Below, piece after piece: positions 60,001-64,000 of a DNA stretch of 64,000 nucleotides (position 1 is the first letter of the stretch; every line of letters begins with the position of its first letter). The translations under genes and the position numbers were made by a program. Under the pieces are notes generated by a model. That model saw only the letters and a list, made by a program, of their open reading frames with translations, was not told where the DNA came from and searched no databases. This stretch comes from Paenibacillus algorifonticola. GTDB taxonomy: Bacteria > Bacillota > Bacilli > Paenibacillales > Paenibacillaceae. The stretch lies in NCBI RefSeq assembly GCF_000971975.1, contig NZ_LAQO01000016.1:62001-126000 (forward strand), in the 5' to 3' direction.

Positions 60001-60465
60001 TGTTTGGCGGATTTCCTGAAGCCTGTAGATAGCGGCATTATGGATTATGTTGGATTCCTCGTCGTAACGGCTGGCGAAGGCATTCGCGATTTGGCGGGGC
60101 AGTGGAAGGATCAAGGCGATTACCTGCGTTCGCATGCGCTGCAATCGGTGGCGCTTGAAGTGGCGGAAGGACTCGCTGAGCGCGTCCACCATATGATGCG
60201 GGATATTTGGGGCTACCCGGATCCGCATACGATGACGATGAAGCAGCGCCACGGCGCACGTTATCAAGGGATTCGCGTATCGTTTGGCTATCCGGCCTGT
60301 CCGGATCTGGAAGATCAAGGCCCATTGTTCGAGCTGATGAAGCCGGAGGATATTGGCGTTGAGTTGACAGAAGGCTTCATGATGGAGCCGGAAGCATCGG
60401 TATCTGCGATGGTGTTTTCCCACCCGGAAGCGCAATATTTTAACGTAGAAAAGGTTGAGCGTTAG
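57019..60465 (+). CDS. metH: Cobalamin-dependent methionine synthase MetH
   Basis: 1148 residues from TTG (GGAAGGGTG upstream). Four modules: homocysteine domain with zinc Cys at ~224 (GLNCATGPE) and ~287-288 (GGCCGTTPEH); pterin domain (IGERTNISGSRKFKR, NSINLEDGESKFE); B12 domain with DVHDIGKN (~720) and GLSGLLVKS; and the activation domain (GYPDPHTMTMKQRHGARYQGIRVSFGYPACPDLEDQ). Complete and normal in length. It methylates homocysteine using methyl-folate. No cobalamin or SAM riboswitch is visible in the short upstream gap. Confidence 0.98.
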   Translation: MSKPTIQEMMQKRILILDGAMGTMIQQADLTADDFGGEDMDGCNEILVLTRPDVIRTIHEQYLEAGTDILETNTFGATSVVLAEYDIPEKAREINLAAAKIAREAADKYSTPEHPRYVAGALGPTTKTLSVTGGVTFEELVDSYYEQVIALMEADVDALLLETSQDTLNVKAGSIGIRNAFETMGRELPIMISGTIEPMGTTLAGQSIESFYISLEHLKPISMGLNCATGPEFMRDHIRTLSEIANSAVSCYPNAGLPDENGNYHESPESLAKKMSAFAEQGWLNIAGGCCGTTPEHIRALVETMAKYPPRTKYGEHPAAVSGIDTVYIEPENRPIMIGERTNISGSRKFKRLIKEEKFDEASEIARAQVKGGAHVIDINLQDTDIDEAYAVHQFLPQVVKKIKVPLMLDSTYDHIIELGLKYSQGKAIINSINLEDGESKFEKILPLIHQYGAAVVMILIDERGQAVSREAKLEVAERSYRLLVDKYGMNPEDIIFDPNMFPVGSGDPQYIGSAVETIEGIKLIKEKYPLAKTILGLSNISFGLPDAGREVLNSVYLYHCTKAGLDYAIVNTEKLERYASIPEEERRLAEELIFNTTDETLAAFVAAFREKKVVKKEKISNLTLEERLGSYVVEGTKEGLLPDLDLALAKYTALEVINGPLMRGMEEVGRLFNNNELIVAEVLQSAEVMKASVAHLEQFMEKDESSVKGKIILATVKGDVHDIGKNLVEIILSNNGYKIINLGIKVPPEKLIEAYRNEKADAIGLSGLLVKSAQQMVITAQDMRSAGIDAPILVGGAALTRKFTKTRIGPEYDGLVLYAKDAMDGLDIANKLMDKTHRQRMEDEMAEYKASGGEEEVQSKELPKLTRIERSKISVDAPVYIPPDLDRHILRDVPLPHIIPYINMQMLLGHHLGLKGNVENLLKEKNEKAVHLKETVDGILHEGTTNGILKANGMYRFFPAQSSGNDIIIYDPNNQTQEIKRFTFPRQQVEPFLCLADFLKPVDSGIMDYVGFLVVTAGEGIRDLAGQWKDQGDYLRSHALQSVALEVAEGLAERVHHMMRDIWGYPDPHTMTMKQRHGARYQGIRVSFGYPACPDLEDQGPLFELMKPEDIGVELTEGFMMEPEASVSAMVFSHPEAQYFNVEKVER

Positions 60466-60496
60466 GAGCATAAATAGCACCATAAATAGCAGGGAG

Positions 60497-60537
60497 AGCC
60501 TCCGTAAAATCGTTTTTTAACGATTGGCGGAGGCTTT
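60497..60537 (+). terminator. metH terminator
   Basis: AGCCTCCG/CGGAGGCTTT with an inner AATCGTT-TTTT-AACGATT stem; both arms are perfect. Confidence 0.85.
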
Positions 60538-60568
60538 ATCCTATTTTTGAACAGGAGGCGGTAGGAGC

Positions 60569-61504
60569 ATGGAAATTTGGTTTCTTGGAACAGGTGCAGG
60601 ACGGCCGTCAAAAGAACGTAATGTGACGTCGATTGCGCTGCGGCTGCCAGAGCCGGATGGCGGGCTATGGATGTTTGATGCAGGCGAAGGTACCCAGCAT
60701 CAAATGATGCGCTCCTCGCTGAAAATGGGCAAGCTGAATGCTTTATTCATCACGCATCTGCATGGCGATCATACCTTTGGCATTCCGGGTCTGCTTAGCA
60801 CAAGGTCTTATTCCGGCGGCAAAGGTCCGCTCCGTTTGTTTGGTCCTGTGGGAATTGAAGAGATGGTACGAACCGCGCTGCGGCTGAGTGGTACGCATAT
60901 TGATTATGAGCTGTTGATTACCGAGATCAAGGAAGATGGCGTCATTCACGAGGATGAGCGTTTTGTTGTGGAAGCGTGGTCATTAGATCATCGCCTGCCC
61001 TGTTATGGCTACCGCTTGATGGAGCGCGATTGTCCAGGCAAGCTCAATACCGAGCGTCTGAAAGAGCTTGGGGTGCCGGCAGGACCGCTGTATGGAAAGC
61101 TCAAGCAGGGAGAAGATGTACAGCTGCCAAATGGTACAACTGTGTGTGCTGCTGATGTAGCTGGAGCTCCGTTAAAAGGAAGAATCATCGCAATTACTGG
61201 TGACACCAGCCCATGTGCTAACATTGCTCGGCTTGCTCAAAATGCAGATTTGCTCGTGCACGAAGCGACGTTCGCAGAGGGACAGGAAGAGAAAGCGCAT
61301 GAATACGGACATTCGACCACGGTTGAGGCGGCGCAGGCTGCTAAGGATGCAGGCGTGCAGCAGCTGATTATGACGCATTTCAGCTCGCGTTTTCTGCTTG
61401 AGGATATGCCGATGCTGAAGGAAGAGGCGCAGCGTATTTTTCCACAATCCGAAGCGGCTTATGATCTGTTCCATGCTAAAATAGCGCGGCGCAGCGACTG
61501 CTAG
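60569..61504 (+). CDS. rnz: Ribonuclease Z
   Basis: 311 residues. Metallo-beta-lactamase core: LGTGAGRPSKERNVTSIAL, zinc motif H63-L-H65-G-D67-H68 in THLHGDH, and the late ITGDTSPC, VHEATF and MTHFSSRF blocks. The tRNase Z family removes the 3' trailer of tRNA precursors. Length is standard for the short form. GGAGGCGGTAGG precedes the ATG. Confidence 0.97.
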   Translation: MEIWFLGTGAGRPSKERNVTSIALRLPEPDGGLWMFDAGEGTQHQMMRSSLKMGKLNALFITHLHGDHTFGIPGLLSTRSYSGGKGPLRLFGPVGIEEMVRTALRLSGTHIDYELLITEIKEDGVIHEDERFVVEAWSLDHRLPCYGYRLMERDCPGKLNTERLKELGVPAGPLYGKLKQGEDVQLPNGTTVCAADVAGAPLKGRIIAITGDTSPCANIARLAQNADLLVHEATFAEGQEEKAHEYGHSTTVEAAQAAKDAGVQQLIMTHFSSRFLLEDMPMLKEEAQRIFPQSEAAYDLFHAKIARRSDC

Positions 61505-61508
61505 TCTT

Positions 61509-61547
61509 GGGGGACTTCTGTTCAGCCTACTACACCCGATGTCCCCC
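61509..61547 (+). terminator. Hairpin after rnz
   Basis: GGGGGAC pairs with GTCCCCC; T tail is only TT. Confidence 0.5.
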
Positions 61548-61641
61548 TTACGAAATCAACATATGCTGAAAATAATGCGTTGACATTAGCCCCGTATGAT
61601 GACTGTGAACAGCAGTATACACATCGGGAGGCTGATACGTG

Positions 61642-62610
61642 ATGGATACAGCAAGCCATTTATTGTTCGGCGCAACACTTGGGGGACTCGCGATGCTCGA
61701 CCCTGCGCTGGCTGCGCAGCCAACTGCGATGCTTGCCGTATGGACGGCGACGCTGCTCGGCAGCCATGCACCGGATTTTGATACGGTGATGCGGTTTAAA
61801 GGTCAAGCGGCCTATGTTCGCCATCATCGCGGCATTACGCATTCGCTGCCTGCACCCGCCATTTGGTCGTTGCTGGGCTTGCCGATTGCGTGGCTTTATG
61901 GCGTGCCGGAACTTTCCTGGCAAGTTGTAGGCTGGATGTTCGTAGCGGTCTGTTTTCATGTTTTGCTGGATTTGTTCAATTCCTTTGGGGTGCAATGTGC
62001 CAGGCCTGTTTCGCCGAAATGGCTGCATTTAGATACGTTATGCCTATTTGAACCGTATTTGTTTGCTTTGCATGCGTCTGGCTGCATCCTTTGGGCGTCG
62101 GGAATAGCTGAGCCTGGTCCGATGTTTGCCATCATATATGCCATCACGGCCCTTTATATCGGCTGGAGGCTGCGGATAAGCCGAAAGGTGAAGCGGCTGC
62201 TGCGAGAACATTTTGGCATCCGCACGGGCATAACGCTTGTGCCATCTATGCTAGGCTACAGCTGGCAGTTTACAGCAGACTGCGGCGACCATTATGCGGC
62301 GGGAACGGTTGCCGGAGGTGTGGTTACGATTGAGACGACAGTCAGTAAGTCGGATGACGCGGAGCTGGCTCCGGTCGTGCGTGCGGCGATGAACGAAGAA
62401 GGCGTGAAAGCTCTCTTGTCCTTTTCCGAGCGGGTTCATGTGAATGTGCAGGAAAAGCTCGATGGTTACGAAGTGACCTGGAGCGATGTGCGTTTTTGGA
62501 ATAAGCAGCAAATGCCGTTTGGGGTAGCTGTGACGCTCGATTCGGATATGAAGGTGCTCAATCACCGACTGGGATGGAATAAAAAAACGTGGGAGCCACC
62601 CCACGTGTAG
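61642..62610 (+). CDS. DUF457 membrane metal-dependent hydrolase (YfhP-like)
   Basis: 322 residues from the ATG at 61642 (GTG three bases earlier is possible; CGGGAGG upstream). The motif MDTASHLLFGATLGG, ATLLGSHAPDFDTVMRF and HHRGITHSLPAP carries the conserved His/Asp set of DUF457. Membrane helices follow in the middle; the C-terminal ~130 residues are soluble. Homologues are called YfhP or YdjM. Bacillus YfhP-like proteins are found next to DNA repair genes; function not settled. Confidence 0.85.
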   Translation: MDTASHLLFGATLGGLAMLDPALAAQPTAMLAVWTATLLGSHAPDFDTVMRFKGQAAYVRHHRGITHSLPAPAIWSLLGLPIAWLYGVPELSWQVVGWMFVAVCFHVLLDLFNSFGVQCARPVSPKWLHLDTLCLFEPYLFALHASGCILWASGIAEPGPMFAIIYAITALYIGWRLRISRKVKRLLREHFGIRTGITLVPSMLGYSWQFTADCGDHYAAGTVAGGVVTIETTVSKSDDAELAPVVRAAMNEEGVKALLSFSERVHVNVQEKLDGYEVTWSDVRFWNKQQMPFGVAVTLDSDMKVLNHRLGWNKKTWEPPHV

Positions 62611-62636
62611 GTATACATTTTGAAAAAAAGCACAGC

Positions 62637-62668
62637 TAGCGCTCTTCCAAGGGCGCTAATTTTTTTTG
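62637..62668 (+). terminator. Terminator between convergent DUF457 gene and sdpI
   Basis: AGCGCTCTT/AAGGGCGCT stem with a CC loop, followed by eight T on the plus strand. It overlaps the end of the sdpI-like gene. Confidence 0.8.
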
Positions 62669-63288
62669 GCAACCAAGACCGAAGAGATAACGGACAGGAT
62701 CGAAACGAGCACGACCACCGTCAGAAAACTGATGAGCTGCAGCATGCTTGGCAGGAACACCGTCACAATAATGAGAAAGCCGCCCCCGAAAAATATTTTT
62801 GCCGAAAGCTGATGCGTTTTGCGCCATACTTGTTCGTTATTCAGCGTTAGCGGTGTTTTGATGCCGACAAAGCGATTGGGCTTCATGCGCGGCAAGTAGT
62901 TCCCGATCGTGATGAACAAAATGCCGATAAACGGGATAACGAACATCTGAATATTCAGCTTGACGCCATAGCCATAAGCTATGATGAAGCCTTGTAGAGC
63001 GGCTAGGCCAAGCATCAGCACTTGATTGATGATATCGGTGCTTTTAATGGCGCTGGAGCTTGCTGCAAGCTTGGGGTCGATTTTCGGCAAATATTTAAAT
63101 AATAGCATAAGCAGCACCATCAATGCCGGGATGAGAAATAAAGCAAACATTTTGCCGGTATAACGGTCGGGCTCGCCTAACGCATTCCAATGTACGGGCA
63201 AGGTGGCGGGCAGAGAAGAGTAGGAGATTATCCCGGCAATAAACGAGAGTGCGATAATGAGCCAGGTCCAAATGTTCTTTTTCATCAT
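62656..63288 (-). CDS. sdpI: SdpI-like immunity/signal membrane protein
   Basis: 210 residues, six hydrophobic segments. Opens with DUF1648 (ISYSSLPATLPVHWNALGEPDRY) and ends with the SdpI segment IGNYLPRMKPNRFVGIKTPLTLNNEQVWRKTHQLSAKIFFGGG. In B. subtilis SdpI protects against the SDP killing peptide and sequesters SdpR. Start ATGATG follows GGAACGATGA. It is 42 bases downstream of the sdpR-like gene in one minus-strand operon. No sdpABC toxin genes are in the window. Confidence 0.9.
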   Translation of the reverse strand: MMKKNIWTWLIIALSFIAGIISYSSLPATLPVHWNALGEPDRYTGKMFALFLIPALMVLLMLLFKYLPKIDPKLAASSSAIKSTDIINQVLMLGLAALQGFIIAYGYGVKLNIQMFVIPFIGILFITIGNYLPRMKPNRFVGIKTPLTLNNEQVWRKTHQLSAKIFFGGGFLIIVTVFLPSMLQLISFLTVVVLVSILSVISSVLVAKKN

Positions 63289-63330
63289 TCATCGTTCCTT
63301 TCCAAAGTCAGGTCGTTAATCGGTTGAGAT

Positions 63331-63588
63331 TTATTGAAACGAAGCAATCCATTTGAGTAAATCCTGAAAGACGGTCGTATTTAGCGAGTAGTAAATATGC
63401 TGCCCTTTGCGCTCATCCGACACCAGCTCAGCCTGCTTAAGCAAGCTTAAATGATGGGAAATGCTCGGCTTGGTCATTTGAAAATGGTCAGCAATTTCCC
63501 CCGCTGTCAAATCCCGCTCTTTCAACAAATCAAGTATCGTGCGTCTCGTAGGATCGGATAATGCTTTAAACGCCTGGTTAATCGACAA
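63331..63588 (-). CDS. sdpR: SdpR-like ArsR-family autorepressor
   Basis: 85 residues from TTG (AAAGGAG upstream, spacing 11). Winged helix: QAFKALSDPTRRTILDLLKERDLTAGEIADHFQMTKPSISHHLSLLKQAELVSDERKGQHIYYSLN. No metal-binding Cys set is seen, as in SdpR. A 16-base palindrome just upstream is the likely operator. It represses sdpRI until SdpI, occupied by toxin, sequesters it. Confidence 0.88.
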   Translation of the reverse strand: MSINQAFKALSDPTRRTILDLLKERDLTAGEIADHFQMTKPSISHHLSLLKQAELVSDERKGQHIYYSLNTTVFQDLLKWIASFQ

Positions 63589-63612
63589 TGAGGGATTATC
63601 TCCTTTCGATAT

Positions 63613-63628
63613 TTAGATAATTATCTAA
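63613..63628. promoter_or_regulatory. Putative SdpR operator
   Basis: Perfect palindrome TTAGATAATTATCTAA, located between the minus-strand promoter and the sdpR start. Confidence 0.65.
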
Positions 63629-63645
63629 TAATCTAATATAATCAC

Positions 63646-63674
63646 ATTGTAATCGCCACGCCCTAAGCTGTCAA
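63646..63674 (-). promoter_or_regulatory. sdpRI sigma-A promoter
   Basis: On the minus strand: TTGACA (63674-63669), 17-base spacer, TACAAT (63651-63646). The palindrome lies ~11-26 bases after the expected start of transcription. Confidence 0.7.
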
Positions 63675-63778
63675 TAAACGGATACCCAAAAAATAAAATT
63701 GCAGGCCGAACATGTATTCTTGTAAAATGAAAGAAACGAGTGAACTTGAAAAGTCAGGATACAAGGAGAGAAACAGTC

Positions 63779-64000
63779 ATGAACCGCTGGACGGGAAAGA
63801 CCTCGGGACTCGAGGAGTGGCTGGAGCTGCTGAAGCACGACCAGGACATAACGGACAATATTACCCATTGGCGGACCATTCCGCCTCGCGAGGCTTGTAC
63901 CGCGGCATTGCCTGCGGATCTGCATCCAAAGCTTGCGGAAGCGCTGCGCACAAAGGGGATTGATGAACTATATACACATCAGGAGACGGCCTATCGGTTC
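63779..64000 (+). CDS. MrfA/YprA-like DEAD-box helicase, 3' truncated
   Basis: The first 74 codons only; the gene runs past the right edge. AAGGAGAG lies eight bases before the ATG. The sequence LLKHDQDITDNITHWRTIPPREACTA and LRTKGIDELYTHQETAYRF matches the N-terminus of B. subtilis MrfA (YprA), a DUF1998 helicase acting in mitomycin C repair, up to the Q-motif-like TH-Q before Walker A. Catalytic motifs lie outside the window, so the call rests on this short region. Confidence 0.7.
   Translation, partial: MNRWTGKTSGLEEWLELLKHDQDITDNITHWRTIPPREACTAALPADLHPKLAEALRTKGIDELYTHQETAYRF

Overview
The window looks like chromosome from a spore-forming, low-to-moderate GC Bacillota, most likely Paenibacillus or a close relative. 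The reasons are the block cotE-mutS-mutL-miaA-hfq-spoVK-hflX-ynbB-glnR-glnA, which follows Bacillus gene order with insertions; the lexA/yneA divergon with SOS boxes; strong AGGAGG-type ribosome sites; many TTG and GTG starts; and Fur, GlnR, sigma-E-like and Spo0A-like sites. No tRNA, rRNA, CRISPR array or prophage block is seen.

Layout. 1-4.2 kb: a NikABC(DE)-type nickel/peptide ABC transporter cut by the left edge, ending against a LysR gene remnant. 4.3-9.4 kb: a TPR-SUKH-Imm51 immunity fusion (minus strand), selO, a DUF1801 protein and a two-gene unit ending in DUF2185. 9.5-10.8 kb: a tnpB-only IS200/IS605 element with an omega-RNA-like right end. 10.8-12.8 kb: an AAA+ ATPase paired with a membrane-anchored TPR protein. 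12.9-16.4 kb: siderophore-iron genes (AraC-plus-binding-protein regulator, Fur box, lipoprotein, FhuF-like reductase). 16.6-20 kb: DUF309, carbonic anhydrase, HesB-like protein, M32 carboxypeptidase. 20.1-22.5 kb: two orphan polymorphic-toxin C-terminal cassettes, each with a downstream immunity-like gene, followed by about 870 bp without a sizeable gene. 23.4-26.1 kb: a SsuABC/THI5-type ABC operon.

26.5-46.9 kb is the conserved core: spore coat (cotE), mismatch repair (mutSL), tRNA modification (miaA), hfq, a class A penicillin-binding protein, a lipoprotein cyclophilin, spoVK, hflX and glnRA. Into it, between cotE and mutS, is set a conspicuously GC-rich amidoligase gene. 47-52 kb, between glnA and lexA, is an accessory stretch: ligase-only LigD plus Ku (end joining), an unusual Agr-like quorum-sensing locus, a candidate Spo0A-controlled small RNA, and a membrane-anchored Mrr-type nuclease. 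52-64 kb returns to housekeeping genes: lexA, yneA, DUF896, aldo/keto reductase, HAD phosphatase, mtnD, metH, rnz, a DUF457 hydrolase, an sdpRI pair without toxin genes, and the start of an MrfA-like helicase.

The most interesting candidate is the Agr-like locus at 48.9-50.6 kb: a seven-segment membrane protein with no kinase domain, an AgrB with its catalytic His and Cys, a 41-residue AgrD-like peptide without cysteine, and a stand-alone LytTR regulator with no receiver domain. It suggests peptide signalling without a classical two-component relay.
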